This document shows positions 24,818-32,439 of a DNA stretch of 64,000 nt, piece by piece. Location: positions 372,001-436,000 of the forward strand of contig NZ_JACIEN010000004.1 of NCBI RefSeq assembly GCF_014196925.1. Direction: 5' to 3'. The stretch is from Chelatococcus caeni. GTDB lineage: Bacteria > Pseudomonadota > Alphaproteobacteria > Rhizobiales > Beijerinckiaceae. The notes beneath the pieces were generated by a model. It was not told the DNA's origin, ran no database searches, and saw only the letters and a program-made list of their open reading frames with translations. The number at the start of each line of letters is the position of its first letter. Positions within the stretch are counted from its first letter, which is position 1. Made by a program: the position numbers and the translations under genes.

Positions 24818-25120
24818 TCAGTTCTCGTCGAAGCGGCCGCCTTCGCGCGAGGGATTGCGCGAGATGGAGGCCTCTTCCCGGTCATCCGGGAGCACCTCGT
24901 CACTCTCCTGGTAGTTGTCGCGGCCTTCGCCGTAGTGCTCGTCCGTCCGTACGCGACCGGACCGGTCCACGACACCGCCGCTGCGCGAGGTGCCGGCGGG
25001 CCGGATGTCCGCCCCTTCCACCTCGTCCCAGTCAAGCCCCGCCCGTTCGGGGGTGCTGCGCGGTTCAACACCGGTGCGGACCTCGTCGCGGTCTTCTCCT
25101 CGTGGGGCTTTTCGGTTCAT
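24818..25120 (-). CDS. Small hydrophilic hypothetical protein, 100 aa
   Basis: This 100-residue protein has no hydrophobic segment. It is very rich in Asp, Glu, Arg and Gly (for example EDRDEVRTGVEPR, DEHYGEGRDNYQESDEVL) and is probably disordered. The ATG at 25120 has AAGGAACAGG upstream. It lies 19 nt after the sigma-factor stop. Strongly hydrophilic proteins next to EcfG-type sigma factors are common in alphaproteobacterial stress regulons, and a desiccation-protectant-like role is a guess. No family recognised. Confidence 0.65.
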   Translation of the reverse strand: MNRKAPRGEDRDEVRTGVEPRSTPERAGLDWDEVEGADIRPAGTSRSGGVVDRSGRVRTDEHYGEGRDNYQESDEVLPDDREEASISRNPSREGGRFDEN

Positions 25121-25139
25121 GGTCCTGTTCCTTCCGATG

Positions 25140-25679
25140 TCATGGCAAAGGGCCCGCCAGATACGAGGCGGCGGACTTCTCGCCGAGCTCATGAAGCAGG
25201 CGCGAGCGGGACCGGTGCAGCCTGCTCTTGACCGTGCCGATATCCAGGGCGCAGATGCGGGCGGCGTCCTCGTAGCTCGTGCCCAGGATGCCGATCAGCA
25301 CGACGATCTCGCGTTGCCCGTTGGGCAGGCGCTCGATGGCGCGGCGCATCTCGCCGGCCCGCACGGTCCATTCCTGCCCCGGCGCCGAGATGGGCCGGCC
25401 CGATGCGCATTCGGCGAGCCCCGGCGCCTCGCGCGCCTCAACTTTGACGCGGTTGAGGAAGGTGTTCCGCATGATGGTGAACAGCCACGATTTCAGCCGG
25501 GTACCGGGCTCGAACTGGTCGATCCGGCCAATGGCACGCGCCAGCGTTTCCTGGACGAGGTCGTCGGCATCGTTCCGGTCGCGGCAGAACCCGCGCGCGA
25601 AGGCGCGCAGCGCCGGGATGAGGGCCACGACTTCGTCGCCCCTGCGCCGGTCGTGCCGCGCCGCCGAGCCGTCGGCCAT
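25140..25679 (-). CDS. ECF sigma factor, EcfG/general-stress-response type
   Basis: The 179-residue protein has region 2 (about residues 12-80: DADDLVQETLARAIGRIDQFEPGTRLKSWLFTIMRNTFLN) and region 4 (about 115-165: RLPNGQREIVVLIGILGTSYEDAARICALDIGTVKSRLHRSR). The TRLKSWLFTIMRNTF segment is typical of the EcfG (ECF15) group controlling the alphaproteobacterial general stress response through NepR and PhyR. Neither partner is next to it, so it may be a second, dedicated EcfG paralogue. Its own promoter is a perfect EcfG site. The start at 25679 (MADGSA) has GGGAG nine bases upstream. Confidence 0.88.
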   Translation of the reverse strand: MADGSAARHDRRRGDEVVALIPALRAFARGFCRDRNDADDLVQETLARAIGRIDQFEPGTRLKSWLFTIMRNTFLNRVKVEAREAPGLAECASGRPISAPGQEWTVRAGEMRRAIERLPNGQREIVVLIGILGTSYEDAARICALDIGTVKSRLHRSRSRLLHELGEKSAASYLAGPLP

Positions 25680-25717
25680 CGTTGTGCACTCCCTGTCAGG
25701 CCTGCCCTTGCCTGCCA

Positions 25718-25742
25718 AACGTCACCTTCCGGCGATTGTTCC
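25718..25742 (-). promoter_or_regulatory. EcfG-type promoter of the sigma-factor operon (perfect consensus)
   Basis: On the minus strand GGAAC (25742-25738), a 16-nt spacer and CGTT (25721-25718) match the EcfG consensus completely, with another T following. The predicted leader to the start codon at 25679 is about 30 nt. The site implies autoregulation or control by another EcfG. Its -35 lies only 16 nt from the -35 of the divergent CBS-gene promoter. Confidence 0.75.
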
Positions 25743-25758
25743 AGACGGTACCGCTCTC

Positions 25759-25783
25759 GGAACAGACGCGCGCCCAGCCGGTT
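25759..25783 (+). promoter_or_regulatory. EcfG-type promoter for the CBS-domain gene
   Basis: GGAAC at 25759-25763, a 16-nt spacer and GGTT at 25780-25783 match the EcfG architecture with one -10 mismatch. It points to the CBS gene 80 nt downstream and is divergent from the perfect site at 25718-25742. Confidence 0.55.
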
Positions 25784-25863
25784 CGGGGGTGGGCAGGGCC
25801 GGCGCCAGCGATCTCGCGCGAGCCATTCATCCGGCCTGCCACGCAAGCAGACAGGAGGGAAAG

Positions 25864-26301
25864 ATGAGAGTGAGCGAAGCGATGACGCGCAATGTCAGCA
25901 TCGCGCGCCCGGACCAGTCCATCCAGGAGGCCGCCCGCATGATGGCGGACATCGACGCCGGCATCCTGCCGGTCGGCGACAACGACCGGCTCGTCGGCAT
26001 GATCACCGACCGCGATATCGCCGTGCGCGCGGTCGCGGCGGGCAAGGGCCCCGACGCGCAGGTCGCCGACGTCATGACGCGCGACGTATGCTACTGCTTC
26101 GACGACGAGGATCTCGACGACGTCGCGCACAACCTCGGCGAGCAGCAGATCAGGCGCATCCCCGTCGTCAACCGCGACAAGCGCCTCGTCGGCATCCTGT
26201 CGCTGGGCGATCTCGCCATCATGCAGCAGGGGCCCGCGGGCGAGGCCCTGGCCGGCATCTCCCGGCCGGGCGGCATGCATTCGCAGACGGGCAACGCCTG
26301 A
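25864..26301 (+). CDS. CBS domain-containing protein
   Basis: The 145-residue protein consists of two CBS motifs in tandem: residues about 1-65 (VSEAMTRNVSIARPDQSIQEAA, LVGMITDRDIAVRAVA) and about 68-125 (VADVMTRDVCYCFDDEDL, RRIPVVNRDKRLVGILSLGDLA). Paired CBS motifs form a Bateman module that binds adenosyl compounds such as AMP or ATP. It has no attached enzyme domain. GGAGGG lies seven bases before the ATG at 25864. Stand-alone CBS proteins of this form are often part of stress regulons; the partner protein is unknown. Confidence 0.9.
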   Translation: MRVSEAMTRNVSIARPDQSIQEAARMMADIDAGILPVGDNDRLVGMITDRDIAVRAVAAGKGPDAQVADVMTRDVCYCFDDEDLDDVAHNLGEQQIRRIPVVNRDKRLVGILSLGDLAIMQQGPAGEALAGISRPGGMHSQTGNA

Positions 26302-26352
26302 CGCATGCGCAGGCGGGGCAGGCGCCGCCGACGGCGAGCGCCCGTCCCTCCT

Positions 26353-27510
26353 TTACTCCCCGGGTGCGCGCAGGCTGTTTCGCCGCAGCTCGTCGATGTC
26401 CGGCGCATCGGAGAGGAAGAGCGCAATCGGCCGCAGGGCCGGGACATGCGCCGCGACGACCATGATGAGCAGCGTCATCGGCACCGCGAGCAGCGCACCG
26501 ATGAGGCCCCACACCCACGTCCAGAACATCAGCGCCACCAGGACGACGAGGCCCGACAGGGACATCTGCCGCCCGAGCAGCCTGGGATCGACGTAGTTGC
26601 CGAGCACCTGCTCGATGACGAGGATGCCGCCGGCGACGATGGCGGCCGAGGCCGGATCGAGCCGCAGCACGGCGACGGCCATGGGCACGGCGCCCGCGAT
26701 GATCGAGCCGACGGTGGGTATGAAGTTGAGCAGGAAGGCGAGCGTGCCCATGACGATGACGAACGGCAGGTCCCACCACCAGGCCCAGGCGGCATAGAGG
26801 ATGCCCGTGAGCAGGCCGAGGAACGCCCTGACAAGGAGATAGCGGCGGACGCGCCCGGCGACGTCGACGAGCACGTGGCGGCAATCGACGCTGCCGCGCC
26901 AGGTCGTGACGGCCGCGACCTTGCGGCGCAGGACCGGCGCCTCGACCAGCATGAACAGGATCAGGAACAGCGCCAGCGTCAGCACGCCGGCCGTCTGCCA
27001 CACCGCATTCGCCAGCCACGACAGGAAGCCGACGGCCGGCTCGATGAGACGGTCGGCGGAGACGACGTTTCTCAGACTGTCGATCGGCAGGCCGAGGCGC
27101 TCGACGAACGCCGCGAGCCGCTCCAGCAGCGCGACGAGGGCCTCCCGATGCTCCGGCAGCCCGATGGCGAGCCGCTGGCCGGCATAGCTGATGCCGATGA
27201 GGAACGCGGCGAAGACGAGCAGGATGACCAGCATCGCGGCGAGATGGCCGAGCCAGCGCAGCCCCCGCGGCAGGCGGGCGCCGATCGCCGCATCGATGGG
27301 CCAGACGGCGAGCGCCACGAAGAAGGCGAAGGCGAGCGGGCCTGTGAACCAGGCCGTGGCCCTCAGGGCGAGGACGGCAGCGATCGCAACGAGGAGCCCG
27401 AGCATCCATTCCACCGGCCGCAGGCCCGGGGCGACGGCTCCGGGCCCGCCTTCGCGTCCGGCGGCGGGCGCCCTGCCCCTGCCTTCCACGGGGTCAGCCG
27501 GCGGCGACAT
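26353..27510 (-). CDS. AI-2E family transporter (YdiK/PerM-like membrane protein)
   Basis: The 385-residue inner-membrane protein has about eight helices and the family landmarks LLGLLTGILYAAWAWW-like and FLLNFIPTVGSIIAGAVP, then EQVLGNYVDPRLLGRQMSLSGLVVLVALMFW. The family includes transporters described for autoinducer-2 export, Na+/H+ exchange and general permeation, so the substrate is unknown. The ATG at 27510 (MSPPADP) is preferred over one 21 nt upstream; it overlaps the UdgX gene by 17 nt, indicating coupling to it. Confidence 0.88.
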   Translation of the reverse strand: MSPPADPVEGRGRAPAAGREGGPGAVAPGLRPVEWMLGLLVAIAAVLALRATAWFTGPLAFAFFVALAVWPIDAAIGARLPRGLRWLGHLAAMLVILLVFAAFLIGISYAGQRLAIGLPEHREALVALLERLAAFVERLGLPIDSLRNVVSADRLIEPAVGFLSWLANAVWQTAGVLTLALFLILFMLVEAPVLRRKVAAVTTWRGSVDCRHVLVDVAGRVRRYLLVRAFLGLLTGILYAAWAWWWDLPFVIVMGTLAFLLNFIPTVGSIIAGAVPMAVAVLRLDPASAAIVAGGILVIEQVLGNYVDPRLLGRQMSLSGLVVLVALMFWTWVWGLIGALLAVPMTLLIMVVAAHVPALRPIALFLSDAPDIDELRRNSLRAPGE

Positions 27511-28105
27511 GGCGCCAGCTTCGCCGCACATCCTCGACGAAGCCCTCGTACGCCCCGGCCCGGTCCGCCTCGCCCCTGATGCGCAGCAGATAGGAGGGGT
27601 GGATCGTCACGAAGAGGGAGATGCCGTCGTTGAGCGCATGCGGCTCGCCGCGCAGCGAGGCGATCGTCGCCGGCCGCTCCAGGATGCTGCGAACCGCGGT
27701 GGCGCCGAGGGCCACGATGACACGCGGCGCGACGATGGCGATTTCCTGGTCGAGCCACCACTTGCACCGGTCGATCTCGTGCGCGTTGGGGCGCTGGTGC
27801 ATGCGCCGCTTGCCGCGCTGCTGGAACTTGAAGTGCTTCACGGCATTGGTGACGAACACCTTGCCACGCGGCACCCCGGCATCGGCGAGCGCACGCTCGA
27901 ACATGCGGCCGGCGGGGCCGACGAAGGGACGCCCGGCCTTGTCCTCGCTGTCGCCCGGCTGCTCGCCGACGAACATGAGCCTTGCCCGGGACGGGCCCTC
28001 GCCCGGCACCACATGCGTCGCGAAGCGGTAGAGCGGGCAGCGCGTGCAGCACGCCTCCGCGGCCGCCAGTTCCTGCAATGGCTCGTCACCCGTCGTCCGG
28101 TCCAT
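27494..28105 (-). CDS. UdgX-type uracil-DNA glycosylase
   Basis: The 203-residue protein has the family 4-like core with GEQPGDSEDKAGRPFVGPAG (residues 48-67), NAVKHFKF (88-94) and the inserted KRRMHQRP loop (99-106), then C114 and TIHPSYLLR. The KRRxH loop is diagnostic of UdgX, where this His (H103 here, H109 in Mycobacterium smegmatis) becomes covalently attached to the uracil-excision site. C20, C23 and C114 should help hold the 4Fe-4S cluster. It therefore excises uracil from DNA but stays bound. It is coupled to the AI-2E transporter gene and preceded by an EcfG-type promoter, implying stress induction. Confidence 0.9.
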   Translation of the reverse strand: MDRTTGDEPLQELAAAEACCTRCPLYRFATHVVPGEGPSRARLMFVGEQPGDSEDKAGRPFVGPAGRMFERALADAGVPRGKVFVTNAVKHFKFQQRGKRRMHQRPNAHEIDRCKWWLDQEIAIVAPRVIVALGATAVRSILERPATIASLRGEPHALNDGISLFVTIHPSYLLRIRGEADRAGAYEGFVEDVRRSWRHVAAG

Positions 28106-28155
28106 CAGTTCCCGCCATGGGGCTCCCGTGAGGCACGCCTTGCTTCACGAGGCCG

Positions 28156-28180
28156 AACCGGCGCGGCGGCACGATGTTCC
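28156..28180 (-). promoter_or_regulatory. EcfG-type promoter for the UdgX-AI-2E operon
   Basis: On the minus strand GGAAC (28180-28176), a 16-nt spacer and GGTT (28159-28156) lie about 50 nt upstream of the UdgX start codon. The layout is identical to those at 23317 and 25759. Confidence 0.5.
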
Positions 28181-28217
28181 AGACCTCCTGCCGCGGGCGA
28201 ACGGCCGCACGGGTGGC

Positions 28218-29360
28218 TCAGGCGGGGATGCCGCCGTGCTGTCGCACGCGGTTGCGCCCGGCCCGCTTGGCGGCATAGAGCGCCGCATCCGCCCGGGCGA
28301 CGAGCTGCGCGAGGCTGTCGCCGGCGCGCGCCTCGGCCAGGCCGAAGCTCGCCGTGACCTGCCAGCCGTCGGGCAGGGAGCCGAACCGCGCCTCGCTGAC
28401 CGCGGCCCTCAGCCGCTCGGCGAAGGCCGCGGCCCCCGACGCGTCGCACCCGGACAGCAGCAGAACGAATTCCTCGCCGCCGAAACGGGCACTGAGATCG
28501 CCCCGCCGCGTCGCCCGCCGCACCAGGGCCGCGAAGGTGCGCAGCACCTCGTCGCCGGCTGGATGGCCGAAGGTGTCGTTGATGCTCTTGAAGCGGTCGA
28601 TGTCGGCGATGACGAGGCACAGCGGATGGCTGCGCCGGTCGGCGAGCCGCTGTGCGGCGCCCTCCTCGAAGCCGCGCCGGTTGAGGATGCCGGTCAGCGG
28701 GTCGAGGTTGCCGGTGCGGCGCAGGTCCTCGATGACGTCGCCGACCGTGACGGCAAGGAGCGCGAGCGCCAGGGCGACACCGAGCACGGCCAGCGAGAAC
28801 TGCAGCGCGAGCCAGAACGGCGATATGCCGAACTGCGATGGATCGGGCGCGGCGACACCGACGGTGAGGATGGTGCGCGGGAAGAAGTGCAGGGCAAAGG
28901 CCAGGAGCGTCCAGAACAGGACACGCTCCGTCAGGCGCCCGTACCGCATATCACGCAGCCGCCACGCCGTTCCAAGGCATATCAGGCCGTAGCCGAAGTT
29001 GAGGATGTAGATGCGGACCAGCAGGTTCCGCTCCACATAGAAGAAGAAGGCGATGCCGCCCACGATGAGGAGCGTGATGGCGGCCTTCTCGGCGAAGGAG
29101 GTGCGCTTGCCCGTCCGCGCGAGCAGCCCCTCGGTGAAGCAGAGCACGCTCACGGTATAGATGAAGGCCGACACGACGGCATTCGGCCCGGCGCCGGGCG
29201 GGATCTGCAGGATCTGCGACAGCGTGCCGAGGCAGAACAGCAGGCAGGAGGCGCCGAAGACGAGAAGGTGCCTCCGGCGACGGTCGAAGGTCCACGCCAG
29301 CACGAAGCTCGCCGAAAAGACGAGCAGGATGGTCGGACCTACCAACAGAACCAGCCGCAT
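28218..29360 (-). CDS. Membrane-bound diguanylate cyclase (GGDEF domain)
   Basis: The 380-residue protein has about six N-terminal membrane helices (roughly residues 1-200) and a C-terminal GGDEF domain (about 215-375). The active half-site is intact as ARFGGEEF, with ADIDRFKSINDTFGHPAGD upstream for metal and GTP binding. The inhibitory I-site RxxD is present as RRGD exactly five residues before GGEEF. It should make cyclic di-GMP with product feedback inhibition. No sensor family is recognised in the membrane part. The start at 29360 (MRLVLLVG) is the first that begins directly with a membrane helix. Confidence 0.9.
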   Translation of the reverse strand: MRLVLLVGPTILLVFSASFVLAWTFDRRRRHLLVFGASCLLFCLGTLSQILQIPPGAGPNAVVSAFIYTVSVLCFTEGLLARTGKRTSFAEKAAITLLIVGGIAFFFYVERNLLVRIYILNFGYGLICLGTAWRLRDMRYGRLTERVLFWTLLAFALHFFPRTILTVGVAAPDPSQFGISPFWLALQFSLAVLGVALALALLAVTVGDVIEDLRRTGNLDPLTGILNRRGFEEGAAQRLADRRSHPLCLVIADIDRFKSINDTFGHPAGDEVLRTFAALVRRATRRGDLSARFGGEEFVLLLSGCDASGAAAFAERLRAAVSEARFGSLPDGWQVTASFGLAEARAGDSLAQLVARADAALYAAKRAGRNRVRQHGGIPA

Positions 29361-29463
29361 GGCGCCCCACGATGCCCCGCTCTCCGCAAGGTCTGTCGGC
29401 GCTGCATATCGTCCGCATGCAACCTCTGCAAGTTGCGTCGGCTGCGGGCGGGGCGCGGCCCTG

Positions 29464-30618
29464 CTAGCGCATCGCGCGCCGTCCGATGGCGAGGGCCGCG
29501 ATCGCGAACAGCGCGCAGGCCAGCGCGACGAAGATCGGGAGGCCATGGCCGGCCGCCTGCATGGCGAAGCCGGCGAGCGCCGGGCCGACGAGTGCGCCGA
29601 CGCCCCAGAACAGGCCCATGCCCGCATAGATGCCGATGATGTCGCTGCCGGAGAACCGGCTGCCTACGATCGCCAGCATCAGCGTGTAGATGCCGACGAA
29701 GACGCCACCCCAGACGAAGAGGAGCGCGTAGGTCATCGCCGGGCTGGCGAGCGCGAAGGGCCACGCGACGGCGCCGAGGGCCGACACCGCGGCGAGCGCG
29801 ACGATCAGGCGCTCCCGGTCCATCCGGTCGCCAAGCCAGCCGATCGGCACCTGCAGGACGATGGCACCGAACATCATGTAGGCCATGAGCTGCGTCGCGT
29901 CGCCCTCCCCCCAGCCGAGCGACATCGCGTAGAGCGTCAGGAAGGTCAGCCCGGCCGTCTCGATCGCCGCATTGAGGGCCGTGGCGCCCATGGCGATGGG
30001 CGCAAGACGCATGTAGCGCAGGGGATTGCCGTGGGCGGGCTTCTCGAAGGCCGGCGCCGCGATCCGCGCGAAGGTGACGAAGAGGGCGGCAGCGGCCGCA
30101 AGGGCGGCACCGATGCCGTAGGCGGTGAAGCCGTCCGACCCCACGAGCGACAGGATCAGCGGTCCGAGCGCGAAGCCGACGGACAGGGCCGCGGTATAGG
30201 CGCCCATCGTGCGCGCCCGCGAGCTCTCGGAGCTCAGCGCGTTCAGCCATGTCTCGGACAGGACGAACAGCACCTCCGAGGCGGCGCCGAGCAATATGCG
30301 CAGCGGAAACCAGAGCCATACCAAGGGCATCAGCGGAAACAGGCACAGGAGCAGCGCCGCACAGCCGAGCGCGCCGACGATCGCCCGCCGCAGCCCCCAT
30401 CGGGCGCCGATCCGCGGAAGGAGGAAGGCCATAGCGAGGACGCCGACGGCGTGCATCGCCGCATTGGCACCGATGAGGCCCTCGCTCAGGCCGCGCTCCG
30501 CCAGATCGAGCGCGATCAGCGCCGCGCTCAGGCTGTAGGTCAGCCCGAAGACCGCCGCGGTGGCGATGATGCCCGCACGGGCCAGGACGGCGCTGCCCCC
30601 GACGATGCTGGTGTACAC
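29464..30618 (-). CDS. MFS transporter
   Basis: The 384-residue protein has about twelve membrane helices and the MFS loop 2-3 motif variant RIGARWGLRRAIV, with a matching loop GWLGDRMDRERLIV in the second half. It resembles the YcaD/sugar-phosphate-like branch of the family. The start at 30618 lies 10 nt after the stop of the upstream membrane protein (30628-31986), so the two are probably co-transcribed. Substrate and direction cannot be read from sequence. Confidence 0.88.
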   Translation of the reverse strand: MYTSIVGGSAVLARAGIIATAAVFGLTYSLSAALIALDLAERGLSEGLIGANAAMHAVGVLAMAFLLPRIGARWGLRRAIVGALGCAALLLCLFPLMPLVWLWFPLRILLGAASEVLFVLSETWLNALSSESSRARTMGAYTAALSVGFALGPLILSLVGSDGFTAYGIGAALAAAAALFVTFARIAAPAFEKPAHGNPLRYMRLAPIAMGATALNAAIETAGLTFLTLYAMSLGWGEGDATQLMAYMMFGAIVLQVPIGWLGDRMDRERLIVALAAVSALGAVAWPFALASPAMTYALLFVWGGVFVGIYTLMLAIVGSRFSGSDIIGIYAGMGLFWGVGALVGPALAGFAMQAAGHGLPIFVALACALFAIAALAIGRRAMR

Positions 30619-30627
30619 GCGAACCTC

Positions 30628-31986
30628 TCAGTCGCCGGACGGCGCGGCGGCGGCAGCCGGATGGCCGGACGGAGCCGGATGGGCGCGACCGTCGTCGGGC
30701 CGCGGCTCGAATTGGGCGATCAGGGCTCCGACGGCCTGGGCGTAGTCGAGGACGATGCCCGGCGTCCAGGCCATCCACGCCGCCCGGCGGCGCAGCAGCC
30801 CCGCGATCCACAGCTCGGGCGCGCAGAGGAGGCGCAGCAGGAAGGCGGGCGATCGCGCCGCCTCGGCAAAGCGGCCCTCGATGGCGACGTCGAGCGCGCT
30901 CGCCACCGCGCTGGAGCAGTTGCGGTCCGTGAGATTGTAGGTCGCGTCCGCACGGTAGGCCTGCCAGAACGCGCGCAGCGCCCGCCGGTTGAGGCCGGCG
31001 AGCCGCACCTGCACGGTCGAGGGGCACCATTCCGCGCTCTCCTCGGCATAGCTCGGCTTGAAGAGGCCGGGCACGTCGTTGTCCGGGGTTGCCCTGAGGG
31101 CGCGGGCGAACTGGGAGGGTGCCCGGTCGATCTCGACCGCGGGATAGTGGCTGATGTAGACGTCCGGCGGCACCTCGAGCGCGGCATGGCCGGTCGAGAC
31201 GATGCCCTTCTCGTCCCGGGCCGCGACATAGCGCTCGACGCCCCTGTGCAGCGGCACGATGCCTCCGGTCGGCGTCCACACATGCACGACGACGTCACCC
31301 TCGTCCGGCCCCTCGCCCCGAACAGGAAGGACCCGCCGCGGAGAGCCGGGCTTGAGATCCCGCACGCGTCCCCTGGCCAGGATCATCGCGACGGAGGTGT
31401 CCGGCGGCAGCCGCCGGATGCGCAGCGCCAGCCCGCACAGCCCGAAGGCCGATACGATCATCAGCGTGCCGACGTCGGCGCCGACCTCGCCCTGCCAGTG
31501 GCTCGGCCAGGGAACGAAGGACCAGATGCCGATCAGGAACTCGACGGCCGCCTTGAAGATGGACAGCCGCCAACGGTGGAAGCGCACGACATAGGCGCTG
31601 CTCGCCCGCCAGACGGCGTCGGCGACGAGGAGCGTGCCGACCAGGAAGCCGACGAGGATGCCGCTGTGCCAGGGCGCCTCGATGATCAGGAGGACGATGA
31701 CGACGAGGACGGCCGCCTTGCCGAGGCGCAGCAGCCGGCGCCCGTTCGGCGCCGACAGGCCGCTGACCGCGGAGAAGGCGGCATCGATGAGCAGCGGAAT
31801 GGCGAAGTAGGTCGACGAGAAGCGCAGGTCGTCGTCGAGGGCGGTGACGACAAAGAAGAGGCCGCCGGCCATCCACAGGAGGCCGAGGACGCCGACGAGC
31901 CACCACTTGCGGCGCACCATGCCGCCGCCGATGAGCAGGAGGAGAAGCTCCAGCATGTTCGCGCACGCCCCCCGGGCGGCCGGCAT
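30628..31986 (-). CDS. Membrane protein: HdeD-like helices with putative permuted papain-like (LRAT/YiiX-type) domain
   Basis: The 452-residue protein has about six helices in the first 200 residues, in the arrangement of HdeD/DUF308 proteins. A soluble part (about 225-400) follows. That part has GIVSTGHAALEVPPDVYISHYP, then NLTDRNCSSAVASALDVA about 95 residues later. The His-before-Cys order (GHAAL then NCSSA) is that of permuted NlpC/P60-type hydrolases such as YiiX and LRAT-like proteins. A Cys-His hydrolase or transferase on the membrane is therefore plausible. The start could also be 31956 (MLELLLLL). It is 10 nt upstream of the MFS transporter gene. Confidence 0.7.
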   Translation of the reverse strand: MPAARGACANMLELLLLLIGGGMVRRKWWLVGVLGLLWMAGGLFFVVTALDDDLRFSSTYFAIPLLIDAAFSAVSGLSAPNGRRLLRLGKAAVLVVIVLLIIEAPWHSGILVGFLVGTLLVADAVWRASSAYVVRFHRWRLSIFKAAVEFLIGIWSFVPWPSHWQGEVGADVGTLMIVSAFGLCGLALRIRRLPPDTSVAMILARGRVRDLKPGSPRRVLPVRGEGPDEGDVVVHVWTPTGGIVPLHRGVERYVAARDEKGIVSTGHAALEVPPDVYISHYPAVEIDRAPSQFARALRATPDNDVPGLFKPSYAEESAEWCPSTVQVRLAGLNRRALRAFWQAYRADATYNLTDRNCSSAVASALDVAIEGRFAEAARSPAFLLRLLCAPELWIAGLLRRRAAWMAWTPGIVLDYAQAVGALIAQFEPRPDDGRAHPAPSGHPAAAAAPSGD

Positions 31987-32142
31987 GTCGCTCGCTCTGC
32001 AGCCGGCATCGTATTCCCCGAGACCGGCATGCTAGTTCGGCTTCTTCTTCAAAGTCTTAACGACGAAGCAATGGAGCGCCATTGGATCGCCCCAGGACGA
32101 TGCACGATGGGCCGTCCGACCAACCCGCATGGGAGGGCGAGC

Positions 32143-32439
32143 GTGCGGACGGACGTTGCTTGCGCGGCCATGAGACACGGCCGGCGCCTCGAGCTGCGTT
32201 ATGACGGCTTCACGCGTGTCGTCGAGGTGCACGCCGTGGGCGAGACGACCGCCGGCCACCTCGCCATGAGCGCCTGGCAGGTGCGCGGCGGCAGCAGCAG
32301 CCATGAAGACCGGGGCTGGAAGACCTTCCTGCTCGACGAGGTCTCGTCCGCCGTCGAGATCGACGAACGATCGCAAGCACCACGTCCCGATTACGTGCAT
32401 GGTTCGAGGCAGTTCCGGCGCATCATCTGCCAGCTTTAG
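32143..32439 (+). CDS. Small WYL-like conserved protein, 98 aa
   Basis: The 98-residue soluble protein matches a small family related to the WYL fold: MRHGRRLELRYDGFTRVVEVHAVG, then WQVRGGSSSHEDRGWKTFLLDEV and a C-terminal PDYVHGSRQFRRIICQL. The reading frame stays open far upstream, but only this part has family-like sequence. The GTG at 32143 is chosen because GGGAGGGCGAGC lies directly before it; ATG codons at 32107 and 32170 are alternatives. WYL-like modules bind small ligands or nucleic acid. Its end is convergent with and overlaps the NnrS gene by 4 nt. Confidence 0.72.
   Translation: MRTDVACAAMRHGRRLELRYDGFTRVVEVHAVGETTAGHLAMSAWQVRGGSSSHEDRGWKTFLLDEVSSAVEIDERSQAPRPDYVHGSRQFRRIICQL

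Noticed and set aside
25121-25139. GGAAC before the small hydrophilic gene as another EcfG -35
   Set aside because: It lies directly at the start codon and is best read as the ribosome binding site; no -10 can follow.
29361-29463. GCAAC/GTTGC repeat as terminator of the MFS gene or operator
   Set aside because: Only five base pairs with an 8-nt loop and no T-run; it lies upstream of the cyclase gene but is expected by chance.
29161-32142. Upstream part of a 1092-residue plus-strand open frame ending at 32439
   Set aside because: Only the last ~98 residues show family-like sequence. The rest is antisense to the diguanylate cyclase, MFS and membrane protein genes, so I kept only the WYL-like part.
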